From the NCBI GenBank assembly GCA_030538085.1, contig JAUNUR010000014.1:1-58063 (forward strand): DNA of 58,063 nt, written 5' to 3'. Both the position numbers and the translations under genes were made by a program. Source of the stretch: Pseudomonadota bacterium (GTDB lineage: Bacteria > Pseudomonadota > Gammaproteobacteria > Burkholderiales > Burkholderiaceae_C). Below are positions 1-8,626 of this stretch, in pieces (within the stretch, counting starts at the first letter, position 1; every line of letters starts with the position of its first letter). The notes under the pieces were generated by a model, which saw only the letters and a list, made by a program, of their open reading frames with translations, had not been told where the DNA came from and searched no databases.

Positions 1-1
1 T

Positions 2-457
2 GTGCACGCCGATATCTCGCCGTCGAACCTCATCGACGCCGTGCGCGACAACCCGGGCGCGAACCTCTACGTGCACCCCGAATGCGGCTGCACCACCTCC
101 GCGCTGTGGCTGGCCGAATCCGGCGAGCTGCCTGCGGGCCGCACCCACATCCTGTCGACGGGCGGCATGCTCGACGCCGCCCGCGCCGAAACCCGTAGCC
201 AGGTGCTGGTGGCCACGGAGATCGGCATGCTGCACCAGCTGCGCAAGGCCAACCCGACGACGGAGTTCCGCGCCGTGAACCCCCAGGCGAAGTGCCCGTT
301 CATGAACATGATCACACCCATCAACCTCGAGGCCTGCCTGGGCGACCCTGCCACGACGGCGCACTTTGAGGTGGACGTGGAGGCTGGGGTCGCCGCCAAG
401 GCACGGCAGGCAGTCGAGAAGATGATCGCGATCGGCAACCCCGGCTCGGGTGAATGA
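2..457 (+). CDS. nadA: Quinolinate synthase, C-terminal part (cut by window edge)
   Basis: NadA condenses iminoaspartate with dihydroxyacetone phosphate to quinolinate, using an oxygen-sensitive [4Fe-4S] cluster in the cytoplasm. Only the last ~151 codons are present; the N-terminal domain and the first cluster cysteine lie outside the window. The visible part carries HPECGC, the STGGM turn, ATEIGMLHQL and CPFMNM, which are the conserved C-terminal motifs and supply two cluster cysteines. The stop overlaps the nadB start (ATGA-type), so the gene opens a nadA-nadB-nadC operon. The first in-frame GTG at base 2 is internal and is not the true start. Confidence 0.95.
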   Translation: MHADISPSNLIDAVRDNPGANLYVHPECGCTTSALWLAESGELPAGRTHILSTGGMLDAARAETRSQVLVATEIGMLHQLRKANPTTEFRAVNPQAKCPFMNMITPINLEACLGDPATTAHFEVDVEAGVAAKARQAVEKMIAIGNPGSGE

Positions 458-2199
458 TGACTCCCCGCGCGCAGGTCGTCGTGGTGGGAACAGGCGCGGC
501 GGGCCTATCTACCCTGCTCCACCTGGCCGCGGCCAACATCGACACCATCGCCATCACCCGCGCCGGCGTCACCGATTCCGCCACGGCCTGGGCCCAAGGC
601 GGTCTCGCCGCCGTCTGGGATTCCGCCGACACCGTCGAGGCGCACGTGCAGGACACCCTCACCGCGGGCGCCGGCCTCTGCGACGAGCAGGCCGTCCGTG
701 ATCTCGTCGCCTCGGCGCCCTCCTCCATCCGACGGCTGATCGCGCTCGGCGCGAAGTTCGACGAGGCCCTCGACGGAAGCCTCGACCTGCACCTCGAAGG
801 CGGCCATACCCACCGTCGGGTCATCCACGCCAACGGCGATGCCACCGGCGCCGAGATCGAGCGAGCGCTGTGGGCCGCACTCTCCCACGCCCTCGAAGGC
901 AGCTCCGTGCGCATCTTGGAGGGTGCCCGCTTGGTGGACGTCCTTACCCACGACGGCCGCGCCGTCGGCGTCACCGTGCTCTCCGACCTCCACCCGTCGC
1001 CAGCGGAGTACCCACACCACACACCCCACAACGCACAACTCCTGCGCGACGCGTTAGAGGGCCCGGCACCCCACCTGCCTGTCCTCACCGAGATCCGCGC
1101 CGACGCGGTCGTGCTTGCGACCGGCGGGATCGGCCAGCTCTGGCCCGTCACCTCCAACCCCTCCGTGGCAACGGGCGACGGTGTGGCCGCGGCCCTTCGC
1201 GCGGGCGCGGCCGTCCGCGACGTCGAGTTCGTCCAGTTCCACCCCACCGTCCTGGCTGACGACGACGCCTCGTCGCGCGGCGTTCTGATCAGCGAAGCGG
1301 TGCGCGGCGAGGGCGCATTCCTGACGGATGGCTCCGGCGAGCGCATCATGGCGGGCATCCACCCGCTGCAGGATCTTGCCCCGCGCGACGTCGTCTCCGC
1401 CTCCGTCATCGCCCACCTCGAGCGCACCGGAGAGCCGCATGCGTTCCTCGACGCCACCGACTTCGGCGCCGAGAAATGGGAGCGCCACTTCCCGGGGATC
1501 CTGGCGCTGTGCCGCGGCCGCGGCATCGATCCCGTCACCCAGCCCATCCCTGTGCATCCTGCGGCGCACTATTCCTGCGGTGGGGTCGCCGCCACGCTCG
1601 ACGGCGTGACCACCGTCCCCGGCCTCTTCGCCGTAGGCGAGGTGGCGGTCACCGGCGTGCACGGCGCCAACCGCTTGGCCTCGAACTCGCTCACCGAGGC
1701 CCTCGTCATGGGCGACCGCCTCGGCCAAGCCCTGGCATCGCACTTGGTTCCTGAGGAGCGTCCGGCGAGGAACGAGCCCGATGCTCACGAAGGCCCCCCA
1801 AGCATCCATACCTCGCCCTTCACCAAGCCCTGCGCACCCAGCTCATACGGCCCAGCAGCCCTGATTGATCCTCACTGCCTACCCTCCCTCAAGACCGCGA
1901 TGCAGCGCCACGCATTCGTCGCCCGCGACGCGGCGGGCCTCACCGCTCTCGCCCAGCACCTCAAGAACCCACCCACAACGGCCGTCCTCACGCACGACGC
2001 ACTCACCGCCTCCAACCTCCACCTCGTCGCGCGGGCCATCACTACGGCCGCTCTCGCGCGGCAGGAATCCCGCGGGTGCCACCGGCGTTCAGACTTCCCC
2101 GGCCGCGCTGAGCCTCACCACCTCCTGATCACGCTCACAGAGGGCAACCTCACCGCCACCGCCGTTCCGCTCCACCGTCCCGAAAGGACCGCAGCATGA
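454..2199 (+). CDS. nadB: L-aspartate oxidase
   Basis: FAD enzyme that oxidises L-aspartate to iminoaspartate, the first step of de novo NAD synthesis, handing the unstable product to NadA. The 581-residue protein begins with a dinucleotide-binding GTGAAGLST motif at about residue 11. It has the substrate-pocket signatures FVQFHPT and SRGVLISEAVRGEG near residues 265-290, and the HYSCGG and GANRLASNSLTEALV motifs of the succinate dehydrogenase/fumarate reductase flavoprotein family. It overlaps nadA by 4 bases and nadC by 4 bases, which suggests translational coupling. The last ~130 residues are a divergent helical C-terminal region. Length is slightly above the usual 530-550. Confidence 0.96.
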   Translation: MMTPRAQVVVVGTGAAGLSTLLHLAAANIDTIAITRAGVTDSATAWAQGGLAAVWDSADTVEAHVQDTLTAGAGLCDEQAVRDLVASAPSSIRRLIALGAKFDEALDGSLDLHLEGGHTHRRVIHANGDATGAEIERALWAALSHALEGSSVRILEGARLVDVLTHDGRAVGVTVLSDLHPSPAEYPHHTPHNAQLLRDALEGPAPHLPVLTEIRADAVVLATGGIGQLWPVTSNPSVATGDGVAAALRAGAAVRDVEFVQFHPTVLADDDASSRGVLISEAVRGEGAFLTDGSGERIMAGIHPLQDLAPRDVVSASVIAHLERTGEPHAFLDATDFGAEKWERHFPGILALCRGRGIDPVTQPIPVHPAAHYSCGGVAATLDGVTTVPGLFAVGEVAVTGVHGANRLASNSLTEALVMGDRLGQALASHLVPEERPARNEPDAHEGPPSIHTSPFTKPCAPSSYGPAALIDPHCLPSLKTAMQRHAFVARDAAGLTALAQHLKNPPTTAVLTHDALTASNLHLVARAITTAALARQESRGCHRRSDFPGRAEPHHLLITLTEGNLTATAVPLHRPERTAA

Positions 2200-3053
2200 C
2201 CTACGATCCCCAGGCCAACCTCCAGCGCCTCGTCGACATCGCCCTCGACGAGGACCTCCGTTTCGGCCCAGACGTCACGACGTTGACCACTGTCTCCGCT
2301 GACGCCCACGGGGTCGCCGAGGTGGTGGCTCGCGAACCGGGCGTGATCTCCGGGCTCGATGCAGCGCTGGTCACCTTGGAGACGCTGGCCGCCCGGCTGG
2401 GCACCACGACGACCGCCGAAGTGGTCTCTCCCAACGGCACCCACGTGGGCCCGGGAGACGTTGTCCTTCGCATCTCCGGCCCCATCCAGACGCTGCTCAC
2501 CGCAGAACGCACGCTGCTGAACTTCCTGGGGCAGCTGTCCGGCGTTGCCACCGCCACATCCCAGTGGGTGGCCGCCGTTGAGGGCACTGGGGCAAGGATC
2601 CGCGACACCCGCAAGACGGTCCCGGGCCTCCGCGCCCTGCAGAAAGCCGCGGTGGTGGACGGCGGCGGGATGAACCACCGCATGGCGCTGGGTGACGCCG
2701 CGCTCATCAAGGACAATCACGTTGCAGCCGCGGGCTCCGTGAGTGCCGCCTTCCGCGCGGTGAAGCAGGCGGCCCCGGAGATCTCGGTTGAGGTGGAGTG
2801 CGACACCCTGGATCAGGTTCGCGAGGCCGTGGCCGTGGGCGCCGAACTGGTCCTCCTCGACAACATGAGCCCAACCACCATGGCGGAGGCGGTGGCCATC
2901 TGCCGCCCCGCGGGCGTGAAGACCGAAGCCAGCGGCGGCCTGACCTTGGAAAACGCTCAGGCGGTGGCCGCCTCTGGGGTCGACTACATCTCCGTCGGCG
3001 CCCTGACCCACTCCTCGAAGGTCCTCGACCTCGGCCTCGACCTGCTTTCCTAG
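2196..3053 (+). CDS. nadC: Nicotinate-nucleotide pyrophosphorylase (carboxylating)
   Basis: Quinolinate phosphoribosyltransferase: converts quinolinate and PRPP to nicotinate mononucleotide, CO2 and PPi. The 285-residue length is normal. Family motifs are present: LNFLGQLSGVAT, the basic RDTRKTVPGLR loop, GGGMNHRMALGDAALIKDNH, and the C-terminal barrel segments EVECDTLDQ, LLDNMSP, EASGGL and YISVGALTHS. The ATG overlaps the end of nadB, making it the last gene of the NAD operon. About 80 bp without an obvious terminator follow before the next gene. Confidence 0.97.
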   Translation: MTYDPQANLQRLVDIALDEDLRFGPDVTTLTTVSADAHGVAEVVAREPGVISGLDAALVTLETLAARLGTTTTAEVVSPNGTHVGPGDVVLRISGPIQTLLTAERTLLNFLGQLSGVATATSQWVAAVEGTGARIRDTRKTVPGLRALQKAAVVDGGGMNHRMALGDAALIKDNHVAAAGSVSAAFRAVKQAAPEISVEVECDTLDQVREAVAVGAELVLLDNMSPTTMAEAVAICRPAGVKTEASGGLTLENAQAVAASGVDYISVGALTHSSKVLDLGLDLLS

Positions 3054-3139
3054 GCCTCTGAAATCTTGCTTCCACATCTGCACAGTGACCCCCTGTTTTC
3101 GCAGCAAGATTCCCGGCACCCGCGCAGTAACCTGTGGCC

Positions 3140-4060
3140 ATGGCCGTACTGATCGACCCGCCGCGCTGGCCCGCCCACGGCACCCTGTTCTCCCATCTCG
3201 TGTCCGACACCTCGCTGGAGGAACTCCACGCCTTCGCGCGCCTCGCGGAACTGCCACCCCGCGCCTTCGACCACGACCACTACGACGTGCCCACCTCCCG
3301 GTACGACGACCTCATCTCCCTCGGCGCCATCCCCGTCACGGAGATGGAACTCATCCGCGCGCTCACGGCCAGCGGCCTACGCGTCCGCAAACCCCAGAAG
3401 GCCCCCACCCGAGACCAAGCGCTGGCCATCGCGCATCGCTCGTGGAGCTACCTCGCCCTCCCGGAAGAGATCCGCGACAACATCCTCACCCGCTGGCAAG
3501 AGCCCACCCGCCACTACCACGATGTGCGCCACCTCGCCCAAGTACTGGCAGCCCTGGGCAGCCTCGCGTGCTCAGACCCCCTCGTCATCCTCGCCGCATG
3601 GTTCCACGATGCGATCTACGACGGCGTGCCCGGCCAAGACGAGGAGGCCTCCGCCCAACTCGCCGAAACCACCCTCCGCGCCACGCGCCTCCCCGCCGCC
3701 GACATCACCGAGATCGGCCAACTCATCCGCATGACCGCAACTCACACCCCCACCACGCACCGCGAGGCACTCCTCTCCGATGCAGATCTCAGCATCCTTG
3801 GCCAGATCCCCGGCCGCTACCACGTCTACGTCCGCGACGTCCGCCTCGACTATTCCCACGTGACAGACGACGACTGGAGCATCGGCCGCTCACAAGTGCT
3901 GCGTCACCTCCTGGCCAAGGACCCTCTTTTCCACACGGAGCTCGCCCGCGACCTCTGGGAAGCCCAAGCCCGCCACAATCTCACCGCGGAGCTGCAAGTG
4001 CTGAACCCGCCCACCCACCTCCCACCCTCCGCGCCGCAGGGCTCTACGCTGGAAGGGTGA
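3140..4060 (+). CDS. DUF4031 - HD-domain fusion protein
   Basis: A 306-residue protein of unknown substrate. The first ~85 residues, from MAVLIDPPRWPAHG onward, match the DUF4031 type. The rest looks like an HD-family metal-dependent phosphohydrolase domain: YHDVRHLAQVL, then WFHDAIYDG with the HD pair, then DEEASAQLAETTL, and a late SDADLSILG with an acidic metal-binding residue. The ATG at 3140 is preferred over the in-frame GTG at 3134 because DUF4031 proteins start with this MAVLID-like motif. No Shine-Dalgarno precedes either codon, so leaderless translation, common in actinobacteria, is possible. It may hydrolyse a nucleotide or similar phosphoester; that is inference from the HD motif only. 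Confidence 0.8.
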   Translation: MAVLIDPPRWPAHGTLFSHLVSDTSLEELHAFARLAELPPRAFDHDHYDVPTSRYDDLISLGAIPVTEMELIRALTASGLRVRKPQKAPTRDQALAIAHRSWSYLALPEEIRDNILTRWQEPTRHYHDVRHLAQVLAALGSLACSDPLVILAAWFHDAIYDGVPGQDEEASAQLAETTLRATRLPAADITEIGQLIRMTATHTPTTHREALLSDADLSILGQIPGRYHVYVRDVRLDYSHVTDDDWSIGRSQVLRHLLAKDPLFHTELARDLWEAQARHNLTAELQVLNPPTHLPPSAPQGSTLEG

Positions 4061-4076
4061 CGAGGGGAGAGCCATC

Positions 4077-4931
4077 GTGAGCGAATTCGACGGCGGGCCA
4101 GGCAGTCAGCAACCCCGCCCCAGGCGCGCGATAGTGGAGCCGGACGAAGGGGACAGCGCCTTCAGCCCCCAGCAACCGGAGCCGGATGGGGCGCACCACG
4201 CCCAGCGGAGCGTCGACGCCGACGACACCTCGGCCACCGAAGTGCTGCCCTCCCACCAGACGCCCGCCCCGGTCCCGCCTCCTCCTCCACCTCCGCCGCC
4301 GATCCCAGGCGACCCCGCCCGAGATCGAAGCCGCCTCCCGCTCGTCCTCGGCATCGTCATCCTGCTCGCCGTGGCCGCGGTGATCGCCTACCTGGCACTC
4401 CGCGACAACGACGCGAAGACGGCTGAGCCCGCCCCCACCTCCACCGCAACCGTCAGCACCCCCGCCGAGACGCCCACCACCACGGAGGCGGCCCCGCCCA
4501 CCGCAGAGGCGACCACCCCCGCAGCCGATCCCACCCAGCCCGAAACCGAGGCACCGACGGCGGAGCCCACCGAGACCGTGACCGAAGATCCCGTCGACGA
4601 GGCCCCCGCGGCAGAGCCTGAGCCCCTCACGGATGCGGATCTGCCCGAGACCCTCGCCGGCCACACGCGCGGCGAGCACCTCATCTACACGGCCGACGGG
4701 CACTCCGTCTTCCTGTCGGATCTCGGCATCCCGGAGATGGATCCGGCCTGGCAGGAGATGACCTTCCCGGGCGCCAAACCCGTCGCTGACAACGCCTTCT
4801 GCTCCACAGACGATGAGGGCAGCCAAGGCTGTTTCATCATCAGCACCAAGCACGGTGTGGTGACAGCATCGGGCGACCCCGGCGTCGACATCACCGCCTT
4901 CGTCGTCGCGCTTGCCAAGCACCTCGCCTAG
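4077..4931 (+). CDS. Proline-rich single-pass membrane protein, paralog 1
   Basis: Function unknown. The 284-residue protein has an acidic, Pro-rich cytoplasmic N-terminus ending in a run of ~12 prolines, and one transmembrane helix at about residues 85-105 (LVLGIVILLAVAAVIAYLAL). A Thr/Pro/Glu-rich linker follows, then an extracellular C-terminal domain of ~100 residues that starts LTDADLP and contains two cysteines nine residues apart (DNAFC...GC). The GTG start follows a GAGGGGAGA ribosome-binding site at 4062-4070 and lies 16 bp after the HD gene, so the two may be cotranscribed. The C-terminal domain is shared with the next gene, indicating tandem duplication. A cell-wall or sensing role is possible but unproven. 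Confidence 0.75.
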   Translation: MSEFDGGPGSQQPRPRRAIVEPDEGDSAFSPQQPEPDGAHHAQRSVDADDTSATEVLPSHQTPAPVPPPPPPPPPIPGDPARDRSRLPLVLGIVILLAVAAVIAYLALRDNDAKTAEPAPTSTATVSTPAETPTTTEAAPPTAEATTPAADPTQPETEAPTAEPTETVTEDPVDEAPAAEPEPLTDADLPETLAGHTRGEHLIYTADGHSVFLSDLGIPEMDPAWQEMTFPGAKPVADNAFCSTDDEGSQGCFIISTKHGVVTASGDPGVDITAFVVALAKHLA

Positions 4932-4960
4932 CCGGGGCCCGATTTGGCCCAGCTCACGGC

Positions 4961-4966
4961 TAGGCT
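4961..4966 (+). promoter_or_regulatory. Possible actinobacterial -10 box (TAGGCT)
   Basis: TAGGCT sits about 39 bp upstream of the GTG at 5005 in the 73 bp gap between the two paralogous proline-rich genes. TAGGCT-like -10 boxes are usual in high-GC actinobacteria. No convincing -35 at normal spacing is visible, so this is tentative. The same hexamer occurs at 8811-8816 upstream of tal. Confidence 0.3.
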
Positions 4967-5004
4967 GACGACGCGGCGCACGGTGCGCTGGGGAGGCATG
5001 AGCA

Positions 5005-5895
5005 GTGAGCAATCAGGGATACGACGGCGGCGCGGGCTGGCAGAACAACCCACCCGGGCAGGGGCCACAGCAGCCCCAGCCCCAGCCACCGCATCAGCAG
5101 TACCCGCCACCGGGCTACCCCCAGCAGCCCCGGCAGCCCCCGCAGCCGCAACAACCCCAAGGCCAGCCGGGTTACCCGCCGCCTCAGGGCCAGTACCCGG
5201 GCTACCCACCGTCGGGGCAACCGTCGCAGGCAGGGCCTCCGCCCTCCTATCCATCGCCCTACCCACCCAGCCACGGAGCGCCGGCGCCGCGCACAAGCAG
5301 GGCGCCGTTCATCGTGGCTGGCGCCATTGTGCTGGCTGGCCTCCTCGTCGCGTTGGGCATCCTGTTCATGCGCCAACCCGCTGCGCCAGGGGCAGAGGAT
5401 GTGCCTCCCGCGCCCGTCACCACGGAGAGCACACCCGCTGAACCAACCGCTCCGGGGAACGCTGCTGAGCCCACTCCTGAGGAGTCTGATCCTGCGGCGC
5501 CAGCTCCCGAGACGTCGGATCCGGCAGCACCCGCCGTCGAGCCCTCCACCCCAGCCGAGGAGCCCGGCGACCCACTGGGCGACGACCGCATGATCTCCGT
5601 TGCAGACCTGCCCGCAGAGGCCGCGGGCTACACGGTGAGCGACATGGCCGGTCTCCCCGTCTACACGAAGGGCTCGGAGCAGATCATGCTCCTCAACTTC
5701 GGCATCTCGATGCCCATGGAGGAATGGGCGATGGGTGCGGAGGTCACGAAGGTCGCCGACAACGCCGGCTGCTTCTTCGCCGAAGGCGTCCAGATGTGCG
5801 TGGTTGCCACGGAGGAGTTCGGCGACGTCCAGATGTCCAGCAGCGGGTCAGACATCACGCCGCTCGTGGAAGCGCTCGCTGAGCACTTCCGCTGA
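5005..5895 (+). CDS. Proline/glutamine-rich single-pass membrane protein, paralog 2
   Basis: Function unknown; 296 residues. The N-terminal ~90 residues are a Pro-Gln-Gly-Tyr-rich low-complexity tract with repeated PPPGYPQQP-like and GYPP units. One transmembrane helix follows (about residues 100-120, FIVAGAIVLAGLLVALGILF), then a Pro/Glu/Ala linker, then a ~95-residue C-terminal domain starting ISVADLP. This domain aligns with that of the preceding gene: DLP...Y...LNFGI.M...W...VADNA.C...C...SDITPLVEALAEHF, with a cysteine pair eight residues apart. The GTG start has a strong GGGGAGG site 8-14 bases upstream. The P/Q-rich cytoplasmic tail resembles those of many actinobacterial membrane proteins. 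Confidence 0.75.
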   Translation: MSNQGYDGGAGWQNNPPGQGPQQPQPQPPHQQYPPPGYPQQPRQPPQPQQPQGQPGYPPPQGQYPGYPPSGQPSQAGPPPSYPSPYPPSHGAPAPRTSRAPFIVAGAIVLAGLLVALGILFMRQPAAPGAEDVPPAPVTTESTPAEPTAPGNAAEPTPEESDPAAPAPETSDPAAPAVEPSTPAEEPGDPLGDDRMISVADLPAEAAGYTVSDMAGLPVYTKGSEQIMLLNFGISMPMEEWAMGAEVTKVADNAGCFFAEGVQMCVVATEEFGDVQMSSSGSDITPLVEALAEHFR

Positions 5896-5904
5896 CGTTT
5901 CCGT

Positions 5905-6861
5905 CTAGAGCCAGCCCACCGCGCGCAGCCCCATCATCCACGCCGTGAGCGTGAAGAACGAGATGACGGTGGAGAGCATCATCGACGCGGCCCCGAGGTC
6001 GCCTTCCCCGTGCTGTTCCGCGACAGCGGCCATGACCGTCATCGACGGCAGGGCGCAGGTGAGGACGGCGGCCACGCGGAGGTCGGTGCTCAGGGTGGGC
6101 AGGGCCAGCGTGGGCAGCAGATTGACCAGCCCGACGGCGAGCAGGGGCATGAGCAGCAGTTTGCCGCCGACGGCGGTGAGGATGTCGGCGATCTGACCCC
6201 GCACCTGCAAGCCGACGAGCATCCCACCGATGGAGAACAGGGCCACGGCTGAACTCGAGCTGGCCACCATCTGCACCGCGCGATCCAGCATTCCGGTGAG
6301 TTCCAGATTCAGCGCGCCGAGCAGCAGGGCGAGGATGATGGCGATCACCATGGGGTGCAGCAGCACGCGTCGCACCAGCACGCCCAGCTTGTGGGTGAGG
6401 GGCCCGCCGGCGCCGGTGATCGCTTCGTACATGGCCAGGGCGACGGGGATGATGAGGGTGTTGTCGACCAGCATGGCCATGCCGGCCGCGAGGCCCGCGA
6501 CATTGGGCAGCAGGATGAGGAACATCGGCAGCCCCACGAAGCCGTTGTTGGTGCCGCTCATCGCGAAACCGACGGTGGCCGCCCGCGCCGCAGACCTGCC
6601 GCGCGCCTTGGCGTACAGGTTGCCGAGGCCCATCATGATCATGGCGGACACGCCGTAGGTGAGCAGCCAGGTGGGGTTGAGGATTTCGCCGAGCGACCTG
6701 CCCGCGACGCTCACGAACACCAACGCTGGCAACGCCACCTTGACGACGAAGGTGGAGAGCACGGTCATGTCGGCGCGCTTCAACACGCCCAGCCGCGTCA
6801 CGACGTACCCCACTGCGACGATCAGGAAGATCGGCACGGTTGCGGAGAAGACGTCGATCAC
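5905..6861 (-). CDS. AEC-family transporter (auxin efflux carrier/malate permease-like)
   Basis: Predicted inner-membrane secondary transporter of the AEC family (PF03547), whose bacterial members move organic acids such as malate or malonate; the substrate here cannot be told. The 318-residue protein opens with a hydrophobic helix containing VPIFLIVAVGYV and has about ten hydrophobic segments in two halves. The half-site motif FAMSGTNNGFVGLPMFL is typical of the family, and the C-terminal half has LPSMTVMAAVAEQHG. It converges on the proline-rich gene, with only 9 bp between the two stop codons. Confidence 0.85.
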   Translation of the reverse strand: MIDVFSATVPIFLIVAVGYVVTRLGVLKRADMTVLSTFVVKVALPALVFVSVAGRSLGEILNPTWLLTYGVSAMIMMGLGNLYAKARGRSAARAATVGFAMSGTNNGFVGLPMFLILLPNVAGLAAGMAMLVDNTLIIPVALAMYEAITGAGGPLTHKLGVLVRRVLLHPMVIAIILALLLGALNLELTGMLDRAVQMVASSSSAVALFSIGGMLVGLQVRGQIADILTAVGGKLLLMPLLAVGLVNLLPTLALPTLSTDLRVAAVLTCALPSMTVMAAVAEQHGEGDLGAASMMLSTVISFFTLTAWMMGLRAVGWL

Positions 6862-6923
6862 CTTGGCACGCTACCCCTCTGGCTCGGGAGGGCGCTAGCT
6901 TGCCACTTGTTGCCGCGGGGTCG

Positions 6924-7059
6924 ACCGCTGAACGCCCTCGGGACTCAGCCGTTGGCCCCTGACGCGAGGCGCACACCGTTGGACCCTTACACGGGGCATA
7001 CCCGTTGACTCCGACCCGAGGCTCACCCCGTTGGGCCCTGACAAGGGACTTACCCGTTG
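6924..7059. repeat. 26-27 bp imperfect tandem repeat at the 3' end of a secreted-protein gene
   Basis: About four and a half units each begin CCGTTG, followed by a degenerate CCCTGAC..GGG..CAC core, with starts near 6949, 6976, 7002, 7028 and 7054. A more diverged unit lies at ~6924. On the minus strand the unit reads as GTCAACGGG(T/G)..., and its first copy supplies the last codons (Val-Asn-Gly) and the TAA stop of the gene ending at 7050. There are no spacers, so this is not a CRISPR array. The 62 bp up to the start of the AEC gene hold nothing else recognisable. Confidence 0.7.
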
Positions 7060-7994
7060 ACCGCCTGATACTCGCCCACGAGGTAACTGGCGCTGCGCGA
7101 CAGCGAGAACGGCAGCGAACCAGATTGCCCGGCGCCGCTCCACTGCACATTCCAGTGCGACGTCGCGGTCACCGTGTACGTGCCCATGCGTTCGAACACG
7201 TGGCCGCAACTGGGCGACGCAATATTCTTCCCACCCTGCGTCAGGGACGCAGACCACGGCGTGCCTTTTCCGCACACCACCACGCCGCCGTCGCCCATGT
7301 CCCACTCGACACGATCCACCTCCGCCCGCAGTGTGACGGTGATTCCGCTGCCCGAATCTGATGATGACAAGGGGCCCCATTGCTTCTCCGACGGCGACTC
7401 GGCCCAGAGCCACGAGTTCCAGCCCACGAATCCCAGCCTGACGTCGTTGTCGCCCAGGGGGAACATGCCGAGCGTGATTGCCTCAAGGTCGAGGCGCGCG
7501 AGGATGTCTCGGGCGACGGCCGCAGGGTCGACTTGGATCGCCTCCGGTGCGCCCGGGAGCCAGCGGGTGTAGGTCATGTTGGGGTCGGGGTCGAGGTTGA
7601 ACCCAGGTCGGCTGCAGTGGTAGATCGCGCCTTCTGTGCGGTTGCCCCAGGCCGGGTCGTCCTTGGGCGGTTGAACTGGCGCAATTCGGCACCATGCACC
7701 AGCCATGGAACTCCAAGCGCCGAGCCCTGTTTGGCACGCGACCGCATTTCCGTTGTGGATACAGACTGGCTTCGACGGGGTTGATGAGGGTGGAGGTTGA
7801 CCGTTGCCCCCACTATTTCCAGAGCTACCTCCGCTCGAGCCGCCCACTCCCACTGAGAAGAGGCACACGCCCGTGGTGGGATCTCGGAACCCACACGTTG
7901 GGCCATCTGCCTCAGCGCTCACCGTGGGCAGAAGTAGAAGCACCGCAAGCAGGAAGGCCAGCGATAGAACGGCGTTTGCTCGCTTGGTCAGCAT
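7050..7994 (-). CDS. Secreted PKD-like domain protein
   Basis: Function unknown; 314 residues, predicted to be exported. A signal peptide is visible (hydrophobic core about residues 9-26, cleavage likely after VSAEA), followed by a Gly/Ser/Pro linker (about 48-72). The C-terminal half has a PKD-like beta-sandwich signature: VEWDMGDGGVVVCG, then CGHVFERMGTYTVTAT, the classic (W/F).(F/L)GDG...H.Y...G.Y.V pattern. Six cysteines downstream of the signal suggest disulfides. The start codon overlaps the end of the upstream lipoprotein gene by 7 bp, indicating cotranscription. Its last three codons and stop lie in a tandem repeat. Confidence 0.7.
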   Translation of the reverse strand: MLTKRANAVLSLAFLLAVLLLLPTVSAEADGPTCGFRDPTTGVCLFSVGVGGSSGGSSGNSGGNGQPPPSSTPSKPVCIHNGNAVACQTGLGAWSSMAGAWCRIAPVQPPKDDPAWGNRTEGAIYHCSRPGFNLDPDPNMTYTRWLPGAPEAIQVDPAAVARDILARLDLEAITLGMFPLGDNDVRLGFVGWNSWLWAESPSEKQWGPLSSSDSGSGITVTLRAEVDRVEWDMGDGGVVVCGKGTPWSASLTQGGKNIASPSCGHVFERMGTYTVTATSHWNVQWSGAGQSGSLPFSLSRSASYLVGEYQAVNG

Positions 7995-8626
7995 GGCTCC
8001 TCACGGTTCCGGATCAAACCCACCCTCCAGATCCCGTCAAGCCCCTCAACCATCGTCGCCACTTCTGGAAACCTTGGGATCAGCTCCCCGGTCCCGAAGG
8101 GCTCGCCGTCATATGTCTCGGCCTTGGCCTGAGTCCTGTCAACGCAATAGGAAAGATCAGCTTCGCGCGTCCCCTCAGCTGACGGACGCACTTCGCCGAC
8201 AGCGAGGTCGTCGAAGGACAAACGTCCTACCGAACGGATGTTGTGCTCTCGGTAGACCTCGATATTCCGAATGATGGTGTTCATGTGTTCACCAGTCGTC
8301 ACAATCTGCGTTTCGCTGAAGTCCGAGAACCCATGAGGGTCTGCGAGGAACTTGTCCAGCACCCGTTGGTACTCCTGCCAGCCGTCAATGATCGCCGCCG
8401 ACACCGCGTCCTCCGTCGGCAAGTCAGCCGGATACGACTGGAACACCGAGGGTGTCGGGCTCGGCGACACCACCGCTGGCGAGGGGCTCGGCTCCACATG
8501 GACGGTGGGCGACAGACTGACGCTCGGCGACGGCGACACCTCCCCGCCGGGCGTGCATCCCACCACGAAGAGTCCAATTACAAGGACAAGAACCAGCCGC
8601 ACGGCAACTCCGATCAGACGACCCAC
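7988..8626 (-). CDS. Putative lipoprotein of unknown function
   Basis: A 212-residue protein with a lipoprotein signal: hydrophobic stretch LVLVLVIGLFVVGC with the lipobox cysteine at about residue 24. A Ser/Pro-Thr repeat linker (SPSPSVSLSPT...) follows, then a globular domain with conserved-looking AAIIDGWQEYQRVLDKFLADP and WRVGLIRNREEPC. This arrangement is common in actinobacterial surface lipoproteins encoded beside PKD-like secreted proteins. It is cotranscribed with the PKD-like gene (7 bp overlap). No enzymatic motif is recognised. Confidence 0.65.
   Translation of the reverse strand: MGRLIGVAVRLVLVLVIGLFVVGCTPGGEVSPSPSVSLSPTVHVEPSPSPAVVSPSPTPSVFQSYPADLPTEDAVSAAIIDGWQEYQRVLDKFLADPHGFSDFSETQIVTTGEHMNTIIRNIEVYREHNIRSVGRLSFDDLAVGEVRPSAEGTREADLSYCVDRTQAKAETYDGEPFGTGELIPRFPEVATMVEGLDGIWRVGLIRNREEPC

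Noticed and set aside
6924-7059. Possible CRISPR array
   Set aside because: The units are directly adjacent with no unique spacers, too diverged, and no cas genes are near.
5855-7150. A 431-codon minus-strand frame overlapping the AEC transporter
   Set aside because: It lies in a different frame of the transporter gene, is very Arg/His-rich, and crosses intergenic repeats.
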